64,000 nucleotides of DNA from Leadbetterella lacustris (lineage in GTDB: Bacteria; Bacteroidota; Bacteroidia; Cytophagales; Spirosomataceae): assembly GCA_965234335.1 (NCBI GenBank), contig OZ248458.1, positions 194,893 to 258,892 of the forward strand. The letters run 5' to 3'. Below are positions 9,723 to 18,717 of this stretch, one piece after another (within the stretch, counting starts at the first letter, position 1; each line of letters begins with the position of its first letter). The translations under genes were made by a program, and so were the position numbers. The notes under the pieces were generated by a model, which did no database searches, was not told the origin of the DNA, and saw nothing but the letters and a program-made list of their open reading frames with translations.

Positions 9723-10769
9723 ATGGAAAATAAAGACAAAAACCCAGTTTCTCGTCGCCAATTCTTAACAAACGCCGCCCTCATTTCGGGCTCAATGTTA
9801 GGTGCTAGCAAGATATTTGGAGCTCCAGCCATTATCAGAGACCTGTACAAAGGCGGTTCACTAATCAAGGGTGTACAAATAGGTGTTATCACCTATTCGT
9901 TCAGAGAAATGCCCGACCAAAGTGCTGAAGCAACGCTACAATATATTCTAGACAGCGGCATAAGTGCCGTTGAATTAATGGGTGACCCTGCCGAAACTTT
10001 TGCTGGAAGACCAAAAAATCCGATTGATATGCGTGCCTATTTCCCCTTGATGAGAAAACGCCGGGAAAAACAACCACTCACAGAAGAGGAAAGCAAGAAA
10101 CTCGATGCCGCCGATGCTCAGATAAAAGAATACAATGCCGAAATAAAAAAATGGAGGTCAAGTGTACAAATGAGTAAGTTTGAGGAATTTGCTAAAATGT
10201 ATAAAAAAGCCGGAGTAAGCATTTACGGTTTCAAACCCAATGCTTTCGGAAAAGATAATTCTGATGACGACGTAGCTTACGGTATGAAAGCTGCCAAGGC
10301 TTTGGGAGCAAACCAAGTAACCCTAGAACACCCTTCTGACGACGCACAAACGTTGAGATTAGGAAAATTGGCCGAAAAATATGGTGTAAGAGTAGGCTAT
10401 CACGGACACGAACAACAAACGCCTACTTTCTGGGATACTGCCTTGAGCCAATCGCCAGCCAATGGTATGAACCTTGACTTGGGTCATTTTGTAGCAGCTG
10501 GCAATATAGAACCACTGGCTTTTGTAAAAAAAATGAACAAAAACATACTCAGTATGCACATCAAAGACCGCCAAAATGCAGCGAATGGTAAAGCAAACTT
10601 ACCTTGGGGAACTGGCGACACGCCTTTGAAAGATGTACTGAATATCATGAAAGATAATAAATACAAATTCCCCGCCACGGTGGAGTTGGAATATAAAATA
10701 CCAGAGGGTTCTAATTCTGTGAAAGAGGTTCAGAAATGTTTGGAGTTTTGTAAAAATGCTTTGTCGTAA
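9723..10769 (+). CDS. Tat-exported sugar phosphate isomerase/epimerase-like protein (xylose isomerase-like TIM barrel)
   Basis: The 348-residue protein starts with a twin-arginine signal (SRRQFL at residues 10-15, hydrophobic stretch, cleavage likely near GAPA around residue 36). The mature part is an AP-endonuclease-2/xylose-isomerase-like TIM barrel: GVQIGVITYSFREM at the first strand, VELMGDP, YGFKPNAFGKD, VTLEHPSD, RVGYHGHEQQTP and MNLDLGHFVAAG near the metal site, then MHIKDRQ and a C-terminal TVELEYKIPEG. The Glu/Asp/His pattern fits a divalent metal centre. Such exported barrels are abundant in Bacteroidota and some act in keto-sugar pathways; the substrate here cannot be read. A TTCG hairpin terminator follows its stop. 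Confidence 0.85.
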   Translation: MENKDKNPVSRRQFLTNAALISGSMLGASKIFGAPAIIRDLYKGGSLIKGVQIGVITYSFREMPDQSAEATLQYILDSGISAVELMGDPAETFAGRPKNPIDMRAYFPLMRKRREKQPLTEEESKKLDAADAQIKEYNAEIKKWRSSVQMSKFEEFAKMYKKAGVSIYGFKPNAFGKDNSDDDVAYGMKAAKALGANQVTLEHPSDDAQTLRLGKLAEKYGVRVGYHGHEQQTPTFWDTALSQSPANGMNLDLGHFVAAGNIEPLAFVKKMNKNILSMHIKDRQNAANGKANLPWGTGDTPLKDVLNIMKDNKYKFPATVELEYKIPEGSNSVKEVQKCLEFCKNALS

Positions 10770-10792
10770 AATACTCACCTGTGAAAATTAAG

Positions 10793-10814
10793 AAGGGCTT
10801 CGGCCCTTTTTTTT
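10793..10814 (+). terminator. Intrinsic terminator with TTCG tetraloop
   Basis: AAGGGC (10793-10798) pairs with GCCCTT (10803-10808) across TTCG, followed by a T-run. It ends the isomerase-like gene and abuts the 3' end of the convergent broken serine hydrolase gene. Confidence 0.88.
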
Positions 10815-11828
10815 ATTTCAAAATCCCACTTTCCATGATAATTTTCCTAACCCCAGCTTCAAAAAAATAACTGATGATAAAATCGTCAAAACACTGATTT
10901 TGCAAGTCTATTATGCTTGTTTTGTTTTTAAGATAATACAAATTTACTGACGTAAAACCTTGGTTGGGCACAATGCCCGTATGTCCAAATTCGGTGATTG
11001 CTGATTGGTCATTTACTCTAATTCCGTATCCAATTGCTTTTTCTCCAAAAACATGGTGTTGAGCTAGAATATCATACGTTATCATCTTCTTGTACTTTTC
11101 GGGTTTTAAGAATTTCCCATTGTGGAAACTTTCGTTCCAAATTTCCAAATCAGAAACGGTAAAACCAAACCTCCAGCTGGAATTCTATCTTTTGGTATGA
11201 TGTATTTTGAAACTTCTTCATTTTGTTCTGAAACATGAAAACCACTAACCAAGGTACTTTGAATTGCTCCATTTGGATAACCAGAGTTCTTCATTCCGCA
11301 ATTGCTAAACAATTCATTTACAGCTTTTTCGTAGGAATTATTGGTAACGGCTTCCACTATTTTTCCCAAAAGAATGTAGTTTAAATCGGTGTATTTAAAT
11401 GTAGTACCCGGTTTTGTAGACAAAGGGTTTTCCAAACTCACAATTCCTGAAGTATGATTCAGCAGCTGGTGAATATTAACCGAATCTGCCCATTTTTGAG
11501 GAAAATCTGGCAAATATGTCCTTAAGTTTTTTTGCAGGTCTAACTTTCCTTTGTCGACTTTTCGTAAAACCAAAAGAGCGTTGATTTGCTTAGTGTTAGA
11601 CAATAATACAACCTGGCAGTTGAACATAAGCTTTTCTTAATTGCTGGTTCTTGCTATTCCAATTACCTTCTTATAAAAAGTTTTCCCGTTTTGAGAAACC
11701 AACACTTCACCATTGAAAGCCCGCGAATGTTGTCTTGACAGAAATTTATCAAGTGATTGATTTAAAAAGGTTTGTCCAAAATTAATTTGAAAGTAAAGGC
11801 GATTAGAAAAACAATACCTCAATTTCAT
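10813..11828 (-). pseudogene. Broken beta-lactamase-family serine hydrolase
   Basis: Remnant of a class C beta-lactamase/penicillin-binding-protein-like serine hydrolase. Reading from 11828 downward, FNGEVLVSQNGKTFYKKVIGIA is followed by an in-frame TAA near 11637. The same frame resumes with LLSNTKQINALLVLRKVDKG, where SNTK can be read as the SxxK motif, then QLLNHTSGI and KYTDLNYILLGKIVEA at the YxN position. Near 11145-11160 the frame shifts by one: in the new frame VSDLEIWNESFHNGKFLK continues the domain, then AIGYGIRVN, FGHTGIVPNQGF and the C-terminus. Two lesions therefore separate three consistent segments of one gene. It is immediately downstream of the DUF5916 gene. A sequencing error could explain one lesion but less easily both. 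Confidence 0.8.
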
Positions 11829-11831
11829 TCT

Positions 11832-14186
11832 TTACAGATTTAGCCAATAATTAAATTTGACAACCAATGACCTACTTTGGGATCCTAAATAGCCCAAATT
11901 ATAAACACTTTCGGGTGAAGTCGCAAAATAGTTATCTGTATATACAATAAATAGGTCGCTGACAGGCTTAAATCTCCACTGAAGTCGAGAGTTAATATTT
12001 AAATTATTGGCCTGATTGTTATATTGAACAAATGTGGTAAAAAACAGACTCTTTGTGAATGTAATTTCGGCCCGAGGGCTTACTAACCAAAGCTGAGAAC
12101 TGTTATAACCATTAGGAAGCGTAATTTTGTTATAATTCAAATCTACTGAAAGTAATGCGTAGGGAATAATTCGATAATTTGAGCTTCCTCCAAATGCTGT
12201 TATTTTTCCGTTGAAATAGTCCCCAATTCTTGCTTGAAAACTATAATAGAACAAATTATTGGTATTTGACTGATAAAATACCCTGGTACTTTTATAGTGA
12301 TAGGAAGTTCCAGCTTTTAGCGTTTTACCTCCTGTATTAGTAGGGTCGAAATCTGAGAACAAATAGGTGTAATCGTTTCGATACGGAGAAAAGCGAATGT
12401 TGGCATTGTTTCTAAACCTAAGGGTAATAATCAAAGGAGTACCATCCCAATCCGTATTTAATCCATCTGATTGCCTTTTTACATAATCCCAATCTAAACC
12501 TAAACCCCAACTATTTAAATACTTATTGATTTTTTCATTGGTAGGATAAAAATTAATGAAACCCGATGATGCATTTCTAACAAAATCTTGTCGGGGTACA
12601 TATCCAATTTCGGCAGTATAGTTCTTGCCCACATACGAAGTGTTAGATTCGATATTGAAACGAGGAGAGTCATGATTAATCAGTAGACCAGCTGTTTCTT
12701 GTTGCTCTAGTTTTTCTGGGGTTAAAGCTTTATGGAAAAAAAGTTTATTTTGCCAAAATCCGTTTCTGGAAGCATAATTTAAATCGAGTCCAATTATTCT
12801 ATGAAAATCTGAAGCACTAGGTACATTGCCAACATAGATTTTCTCCTCTTTAAAATAATTTTGCTTGTTTGCAAAAATAAACCCGATGTTCGAGCTGGTT
12901 AATACTTTTCTTTGAAGAGCAAAAACACTGTAGTTGGATTGAGGAACATTGACACTGTGATTTGTAGTTAATGCAATTTCTTTTTCACTGGTTTGCATTG
13001 TTAAAAATCCTATTCTCCAATTATTGTCTATCTTACCACTTAATCTGGCACCAGCTAATATTGGTACACCATCCGTTTTGGAGTACCTGGTGGTGTCGAT
13101 TTTGCCATCACCATTACTATCCTCAATGTATGTATCTGAGGCCCTTGCGATTCCAATTCTTCTGGAGAAAAATGGGTTAATTTGAGTAGAACCAAAAGAA
13201 CCAAAAAGGTCATTGTTTTCAATAAAAAATTGTCGCCTTTCTGGAAAAAGCAGCTCAAATCGACTCAAATTTGTAACCTGTCTGTCCACCTCAACTTGTG
13301 AAAAGTCTGGATTGACTGTAAGGTCCAAATTCAGCGAAGGCGATAATGAAACTTTTGCATCAAAACCTACATTTGCCTTGTTTTGTGTAGGTTTTTGGTT
13401 GATATAATCTGATGCAGTAGTAGCAATAAAATACGGAATGAGCGTAATGTTTCGAGCAGGTTCAGGGGGTGCATCATCCCAAATTAAGGTTCCTCCAAAA
13501 GCCAGGTCGTTTCCTCGCCCGCTTCTTGGCATTTTTGTCCAAGAAGAACGTTCGTTAATCAACAAATTATTTCTAAAAAAATTAATATTCCATTCATTTA
13601 CTCCATTTGTATTTAGGCTATATCGGAGTATTTTAAATGGAATAGCACACTCTACGACCCATTTATCGTCATAATTTTTTACTGCTGTTAACCATTTGTT
13701 ATCCCAATCGTTTGTTATTTCGTTGCCATTAAAAAGCAAGGATTCCCTTTGTACTCCATAGGGATTTACCGAAAAATGAAATCCATTTTGTTTATCCTTA
13801 AATGTATCAATATTTAAACTTACCAAATCTGTACCACCTCCTTGAGGAAAATCTCTTTTAAGCGATGTTACCCTATATGTTCGGGGCTGATATACTATAA
13901 AACTGTAATACAAATAAACATCATCAAACATCACTTTTGCTTGAGTTTGCATAATGGCTAACGATGTATCGTAAGGAAACTGTTGATTAAAAGGCGTAGT
14001 AGCCTCGGCTTTTTGCCATTCAGCTTCATCCAAAATGCCATCAATTTTGATAGATCTTGAAATTTTCTTTATATGTATTTTATGGTTTTGCTCATTTTGA
14101 GTCTGTGCATTTACTGCGTTTGTTGAGACCCATATTAAAATAATAATTAACCTTAAGTTCATTAAATGATTATATAAGTGGTTCAT
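11832..14186 (-). CDS. DUF5916 outer-membrane-associated protein with N-terminal CBM9-like domain
   Basis: The 784-residue exported protein has a signal peptide (NLRLIIILIWVSTNAVNAQ) preceded by 8 residues if the first ATG is used. That ATG overlaps the stop of the ABC transporter gene as ATGA, so translation may be coupled; ATG at 14162 is the alternative. The N-terminus carries a CBM9/DOMON-like segment (IKIDGILDEAEWQKAEA, then DDVYLYYSF). The remainder matches the DUF5916 pattern, including DLTVNPDFSQVEVDRQV and LLFPERRQFFIEN, then many alternating strands with a barrel-like C-terminus ending in WLNL. The function of the family is unknown. Its place behind an exporter suggests a role at the envelope, but this is only context. 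Confidence 0.85.
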   Translation of the reverse strand: MNHLYNHLMNLRLIIILIWVSTNAVNAQTQNEQNHKIHIKKISRSIKIDGILDEAEWQKAEATTPFNQQFPYDTSLAIMQTQAKVMFDDVYLYYSFIVYQPRTYRVTSLKRDFPQGGGTDLVSLNIDTFKDKQNGFHFSVNPYGVQRESLLFNGNEITNDWDNKWLTAVKNYDDKWVVECAIPFKILRYSLNTNGVNEWNINFFRNNLLINERSSWTKMPRSGRGNDLAFGGTLIWDDAPPEPARNITLIPYFIATTASDYINQKPTQNKANVGFDAKVSLSPSLNLDLTVNPDFSQVEVDRQVTNLSRFELLFPERRQFFIENNDLFGSFGSTQINPFFSRRIGIARASDTYIEDSNGDGKIDTTRYSKTDGVPILAGARLSGKIDNNWRIGFLTMQTSEKEIALTTNHSVNVPQSNYSVFALQRKVLTSSNIGFIFANKQNYFKEEKIYVGNVPSASDFHRIIGLDLNYASRNGFWQNKLFFHKALTPEKLEQQETAGLLINHDSPRFNIESNTSYVGKNYTAEIGYVPRQDFVRNASSGFINFYPTNEKINKYLNSWGLGLDWDYVKRQSDGLNTDWDGTPLIITLRFRNNANIRFSPYRNDYTYLFSDFDPTNTGGKTLKAGTSYHYKSTRVFYQSNTNNLFYYSFQARIGDYFNGKITAFGGSSNYRIIPYALLSVDLNYNKITLPNGYNSSQLWLVSPRAEITFTKSLFFTTFVQYNNQANNLNINSRLQWRFKPVSDLFIVYTDNYFATSPESVYNLGYLGSQSRSLVVKFNYWLNL

Positions 14187-16033
14187 GAGGTTATTTTAAA
14201 TTCATCCTGATGTTTCCATAGCTTTTGAAAAATTTCAGAATTTTTTAGTAGAAAGTCTAAGCTTCCTTCAGCTTTTATTTGGCCGCTTTCCATCACATAT
14301 ATGTAGTCAAAAAGCGGTAAAAGGTGCAGTCGATGTAAAGATGAAATAATAGCTTGCTGCCCAAATCGTTCAAAAAGGTTTTTATAAATTTTGGTTTCAG
14401 TCATAGGGTCCACACTACTAGTGGGTTCGTCTAATAATATTATCTCAGAATCTTGTGCCGCAAAAACCCCACGAGCTAAGGCCAATCGTTGTTTTTGCCC
14501 CCCTGAAAGATTTACTCCTTTTTCTACGATATTACTTTCTAGGCCATTGGGTAGTTGCTCCATTACCTCCGAAAAATGGACTGCCTTAATGATTTCCTTC
14601 ATCATTTTTTCACTGCATGGCAGTCCAAGAGAAATGTTGTATGCGATGGTGTTCTCAAAGATTTCTGGTTCTTGTGGAAAAAACGTAACATAATTTGAAA
14701 TCAATTCTATCCCTTTCTGTTGCACATTTCCATCGATTATTAATGTCGAAGTTTCTGGGCTATAGAGGCCTCTTAATATGGATAATAAAGTGCTTTTACC
14801 GCTACCACTTTCGCCAATCAAAGCAATTTTCTTTCCTTGTTTTATTTCGAAATTCAGATTTTTTAGGCCCGCAAAATAATTAAGGTTAATACCATTATTA
14901 GCTCGTCCTTGGTGTATGTAATTCAAATTTTTTACTTCAATTTTTTTCCAATTTTCAGGGAGACGATGGTCTAGTTCAGGGGTATGATTTACTTCGTAGG
15001 CGTCTAAAATAGTTTGTGCAGTACGGACATTTGTAGCGTGTTTTACAACGTCGGTGTATAAATATGCAACTCCATGAAAAACACTTGTAAACCTTTCAAC
15101 ATAGCCCATCAACATTACTAAGCCACCCAACATGAATGGTTTGCCCACCTCCCAATTTTGCCAAACATAGCCCAACATCACAAAAACATATATAAAACCA
15201 ACCAACATGTCGGTTACAAACCATTTCCATTCATTGATGACAACATTTCGTTTGAATGGCTTCAAAATCAGGTTGACTTTTTCCAGTAATCCTTTTTCCA
15301 TTCGAGACTCAAGTCGTAATGTAATCACTGTCACTACATTCGAAAGGCTATCGAATAGTGTAGAGGAAACTACGTGCTCTCCTTCATTTACCTCATCAAG
15401 AGATTTCATATAGGGTTTATCGAATTTAAAAATAATAAGTACAATAACTGCACCAAAAATGATTGAAATCCCTCCAAATAATGGTGAAAAATAGACCATA
15501 GCACTAAAAGAAAAGACAAATTTGAATATAGTGTGCAGATACTCGAAACCCTGTTGGAAAAAGTCCCTTAAAGCTTCATGTGCTTTCCTAACTCTATTTA
15601 TAGTTGATCCCGAATGGTTGTTTTGATGCCACTTTAGTGGTAATTTTAAGGTTTTGTGGTACATTTCCTGCAGAAAATTTCGACTCATCGTGAATGCTAA
15701 TTCTCTTTCCGTCAGTCTTGCAGGACCATGAAAAATCCAATCAGCAAGGCGAATACCTAAAAATCCAGCAGCATAAATCCACACATGCCGCATTACATCT
15801 GTCCCGTTTTTTTGAACGTCGTTGACCAAAATGCCATAGATAACGGGATACAAAGCCTGCACTAGATTGCTCATCATAAACCTAAAATACACCCAAGCGA
15901 AACGAATCTTTTCGCCTTTGGAGTATTTCCAAGCCATACGGAGCATGTATATGTACGGGTTGTTTTTCAAAGAAGCATATATTGTATAAAAATTAAGTAC
16001 CGGCATTTCCAAAATCCAAAGTATCCGCATCAA
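14183..16033 (-). CDS. ABC exporter, fused membrane and ATPase domains
   Basis: Type IV ABC exporter half-transporter, up to 616 residues. Six membrane helices fill roughly residues 45-330. The C-terminal ATPase has Walker A GESGSGKST, signature LSGGQ, Walker B IILLDEPTSSVD and the switch His in SSLHRLHLL. The substrate cannot be deduced. The longest frame overlaps the DEAD-box helicase gene by 41 bp; internal ATGs at 16006 and 15946 are plausible, and the one at 15946 (starting LRMAWKYSKGEK) removes the overlap. The stop overlaps the DUF5916 start as ATGA. Helicase, exporter and DUF5916 genes thus form one tightly packed minus-strand unit. Confidence 0.93.
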   Translation of the reverse strand: MMRILWILEMPVLNFYTIYASLKNNPYIYMLRMAWKYSKGEKIRFAWVYFRFMMSNLVQALYPVIYGILVNDVQKNGTDVMRHVWIYAAGFLGIRLADWIFHGPARLTERELAFTMSRNFLQEMYHKTLKLPLKWHQNNHSGSTINRVRKAHEALRDFFQQGFEYLHTIFKFVFSFSAMVYFSPLFGGISIIFGAVIVLIIFKFDKPYMKSLDEVNEGEHVVSSTLFDSLSNVVTVITLRLESRMEKGLLEKVNLILKPFKRNVVINEWKWFVTDMLVGFIYVFVMLGYVWQNWEVGKPFMLGGLVMLMGYVERFTSVFHGVAYLYTDVVKHATNVRTAQTILDAYEVNHTPELDHRLPENWKKIEVKNLNYIHQGRANNGINLNYFAGLKNLNFEIKQGKKIALIGESGSGKSTLLSILRGLYSPETSTLIIDGNVQQKGIELISNYVTFFPQEPEIFENTIAYNISLGLPCSEKMMKEIIKAVHFSEVMEQLPNGLESNIVEKGVNLSGGQKQRLALARGVFAAQDSEIILLDEPTSSVDPMTETKIYKNLFERFGQQAIISSLHRLHLLPLFDYIYVMESGQIKAEGSLDFLLKNSEIFQKLWKHQDEFKITS

Positions 16034-17141
16034 TCTTCTCCACCTTCCTTCCCATTTTTTTCTGGATAATATAAAAATGGTGTTCCTCTTCGTCAGTCAC
16101 CAAAGAAATGGCTTCTCCGCTGGCATTTGCCCGACCAGTTCGGCCGATTCTATGCACATAATCTTTGGGTGAGCGTGGCAATTCGTAGTTAATCACCGTC
16201 GGAAGTTGTACAATATCAATCCCTCTTGAGGCAATATCTGTGGCTACCAGTACATTTATTTTACCCTTTTTAAAGCCACTTAAAGCCTCACTCCTGGCAC
16301 TTTGAGATTTGTCGCTGTGTATGGCCGATGCATTTATGCCATTTTTCTTGAGTTTGGCCACAACATTATCTGCTGTACGTGTACTCGATACAAAAACCAG
16401 CACTTGCTGCATATTTTGAGAAACTATCAAATGTCTCAAAAGCGGCCCTTTTTTCTCCGACTTTACAATGTAAGCCGTTTGTTTTATCAAATCCAGATTC
16501 AATACTTCGGGCTCAATCTCAATAATTTCTGGCTCATTCAGCACCGAAGATTTTATTTTGTCCAACTTGGGGTCGAGTGTAGCCGAAAACAACAGATTTT
16601 GCCTCTTAGAAGGGATTAACCGCAAAATATCCGCCATTTCGTCCTGAAAACCCATGTCAAGCATTTTGTCGGCTTCGTCTAATACCAAAATTTCTATTTT
16701 ACCCAAATGAATAGAGTTGGTAGAAACCATATCTAACAGCCTTCCTGGCGTAGCCACCAAAATCTCCGTGTTTTTGAGTTTAACCATTTGCTGGTTCAAA
16801 GGCACACCGCCATAAACCGCCAAGTTTTTGGGTGCAATAGGCAAACCCACTGAAAACGAACTAAATACTTCGCTTATCTGCATGGCCAGCTCACGTGTTG
16901 GAGCCAACACAAGCACTTTGAGATGAAGATTGCGTGAAGATTTCTTTTGCTGAAAAAGCTCCAAAATGGGCAATACAAAACTGGCCGTTTTTCCAGAACC
17001 CGTTTGAGCCTTGGCTTGTAAATCTTTACCTTTCAATATCACCGGAATGGCCTGCTGCTGAATAGGATATGGCTCCGTATATTCCATCTTTTCGATGGCA
17101 TGCAGCAGTGGTTTCGATAATCCGAGCGATTGGAAAGACAT
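15993..17141 (-). CDS. DEAD-box ATP-dependent RNA helicase
   Basis: RNA helicase core of 382 residues with little beyond the two RecA domains. Motifs are in order: Q motif YPIQQQAIP, motif I AQTGSGKT (45-52), PTRELA (81-86), TPGR (131-134), DEAD (155-158), SAT (186-188), then ATDIASRGID and HRIGRTGR in the second domain. The start at 17141 is chosen over an in-frame codon at 17171 because a TAnnTTTG -7 box on the minus strand (17165-17158) would lie downstream of the longer start. The protein resembles RhlE-group helicases, which act in ribosome assembly or RNA decay. It is the first gene of the minus-strand run that continues into the ABC exporter. Confidence 0.95.
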   Translation of the reverse strand: MSFQSLGLSKPLLHAIEKMEYTEPYPIQQQAIPVILKGKDLQAKAQTGSGKTASFVLPILELFQQKKSSRNLHLKVLVLAPTRELAMQISEVFSSFSVGLPIAPKNLAVYGGVPLNQQMVKLKNTEILVATPGRLLDMVSTNSIHLGKIEILVLDEADKMLDMGFQDEMADILRLIPSKRQNLLFSATLDPKLDKIKSSVLNEPEIIEIEPEVLNLDLIKQTAYIVKSEKKGPLLRHLIVSQNMQQVLVFVSSTRTADNVVAKLKKNGINASAIHSDKSQSARSEALSGFKKGKINVLVATDIASRGIDIVQLPTVINYELPRSPKDYVHRIGRTGRANASGEAISLVTDEEEHHFYIIQKKMGRKVEKIDADTLDFGNAGT

Positions 17142-17157
17142 GTTTTGTTTTTTTCTG

Positions 17158-17165
17158 CAAAGGTA
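17158..17165 (-). promoter_or_regulatory. -7 promoter box of the DEAD-box helicase gene
   Basis: On the minus strand the sequence reads TACCTTTG, an exact match to the Bacteroidota TAnnTTTG element, about 17 bp before the ATG at 17141. It fixes the likely start of the helicase gene. Confidence 0.6.
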
Positions 17166-17321
17166 GGGCAAATTTTGAGGTGGAGCGATTTTTCAAATCG
17201 CTTAATTAAAATATTTCAATGTAGATAAAAATCAAAGAACTATTTTCCAATCCGCCGAAAACTATATACAGTAATAATTCAATTTTCCACAATTTAAAAA
17301 AACGTTACAGATAGGCTAAGT

Positions 17322-17393
17322 TTTAGTTTTTACATGTATATTCTAAAAGATGAATTTAGTTTTTACCTGTATATTCTAAATTTACAGTATATT
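17322..17393 (+). promoter_or_regulatory. Operator-like direct repeats upstream of the AAA/DUF4143 gene
   Basis: Two 26-bp copies (17322-17347 and 17355-17380) differ at one base and are spaced by 33 bp, about three helical turns. Each holds a core like TTTACATGTATATT. A third, shorter version (17381-17393) overlaps the promoter -7 box. Such phased sites next to a promoter suggest binding of a dimeric regulator. Confidence 0.6.
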
Positions 17394-17395
17394 TG
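17388..17395 (+). promoter_or_regulatory. -7 promoter box of the AAA/DUF4143 gene
   Basis: TATATTTG matches TAnnTTTG exactly and lies only 2 bp before the first ATG (17398). A transcript starting a few bases downstream would be leaderless for that ATG, so the ATG pair at 17416/17419 is the more likely start. Confidence 0.6.
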
Positions 17396-17415
17396 CAATG
17401 TATAAAAATGAAAAT

Positions 17416-18714
17416 ATGATGGATATACAGCGTGATAAATTACAAAATTTGATAAATTGGAAAAGCAAAACCAATAGGAAGCCATTGATTTTAAGTGGGG
17501 CTCGCCAAGTTGGAAAGTCTTGGCTGGTTACAAAGCTGGGCGAAATAGCTTTTTCAGGAAATATCGTAACCATAAATTTTGAAAAAAGAAGAGAAGTACA
17601 TCAAGTATTCAGAAAAAATCTTGTTCCAGAACGCATTGTTTTAGAACTGGGGCTTATTTTAGACGCCAACATAAAATCAGGAAAAACGCTGCTATTTTTC
17701 GATGAAATACAAGAATGTCCAGATGCTTTGATGAGCCTCAGATATTTTTACGAAGAAATGCCGGACTTGCACCTAATTGCCGCAGGTTCGCTTCTTGATT
17801 TTTCATTTTCAGATTATCCTTATCCAGTCGGCAGGGTTGAAACCTTGGATATTTCCCCCATTTCATTTTTCGAATTTTTAAAAGCAAAAAATCTAAACAA
17901 CAGTGCTTACAGCTTATTCGCTGATAGAAAATTTGATATCCCTGACTCTCTAATAGATAAACTCGAAGGCGAATATTTAGAGTATATAGTAGTAGGAGGC
18001 ATGCCAGCAAGTGTCAAATATTACTTAGAAACCAAAGACTTTGAAGGCGTAAAGAAGATACAAGACGATTTGCTTTATACTTACGAGCAGGATTTTAAAA
18101 AATATAAACCACAAATAGATGAGGATTGCTTGAAGGATGTATTAAAAAACAGTATTCAATTTATTGGAAATCAGATAATTTACACCAAGTTGTCAGATAG
18201 ATTCACTGGACCAACCATCAAAAAAGCTCACGAATTGTTGAAAACAGCCAAATTAATTCATAGCGTAGAAAATGTATCAGTAAGTAGATTGCCCCTTACT
18301 GTATCGGGAAAACGTTTCAAAACGTTCTATCTCGACATAGGATTGATGGTTAGAAAAAATGGATTAGAGGCAAAAAATATTTACCTTAAAACTGACCTCT
18401 ATGCGACTTTTCAAGGTGAATTGGCTGAGCAGTTTGTTTCGCAGCAATTGGTTTCCCATCACGGATCAGAGTTATATTACTGGGCGAGAGAAGAAGGAAG
18501 TGCAAGTGCTGAGGTAGATTTTGTAATAGCAAAAGCCGGAGAAATAATACCGATAGAAGTAAAAGCTGGTAAAAATACAAAAATCAAAAGCTTGCTTAAC
18601 CTTTTAGAAAGCTATCCCAATATAAAAAGAGCAGTAGTATATTCAAGCAAAACCCAAAAGTCAGATGGAAAAATTGAATATATACCGATTTATTTGGCGG
18701 GGTTGAGGGTGTAA
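17416..18714 (+). CDS. AAA_14/DUF4143 family ATPase
   Basis: ATP-binding protein with an N-terminal AAA_14 domain and a C-terminal DUF4143 nuclease-like domain. Walker A is GARQVGKSW near residue 26 and Walker B is LLFFDEIQECPDAL near residue 95; an arginine-containing SGKRFKTFYLDIG and a closing EVDFVIAKAGEIIPIEVKAG resemble the PD-(D/E)XK-like end (E, D, E-x-K) of the family. The family is widespread, often patchily distributed, and its cellular role is poorly defined. The start at 17416 is preferred because the -7 box lies at 17388-17395; the first in-frame ATG is 17398. It ends only 3 bp from the convergent murF stop, with no terminator between. The repeats upstream suggest tight regulation. 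Confidence 0.85.
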   Translation: MMDIQRDKLQNLINWKSKTNRKPLILSGARQVGKSWLVTKLGEIAFSGNIVTINFEKRREVHQVFRKNLVPERIVLELGLILDANIKSGKTLLFFDEIQECPDALMSLRYFYEEMPDLHLIAAGSLLDFSFSDYPYPVGRVETLDISPISFFEFLKAKNLNNSAYSLFADRKFDIPDSLIDKLEGEYLEYIVVGGMPASVKYYLETKDFEGVKKIQDDLLYTYEQDFKKYKPQIDEDCLKDVLKNSIQFIGNQIIYTKLSDRFTGPTIKKAHELLKTAKLIHSVENVSVSRLPLTVSGKRFKTFYLDIGLMVRKNGLEAKNIYLKTDLYATFQGELAEQFVSQQLVSHHGSELYYWAREEGSASAEVDFVIAKAGEIIPIEVKAGKNTKIKSLLNLLESYPNIKRAVVYSSKTQKSDGKIEYIPIYLAGLRV

Positions 18715-18717
18715 TTC

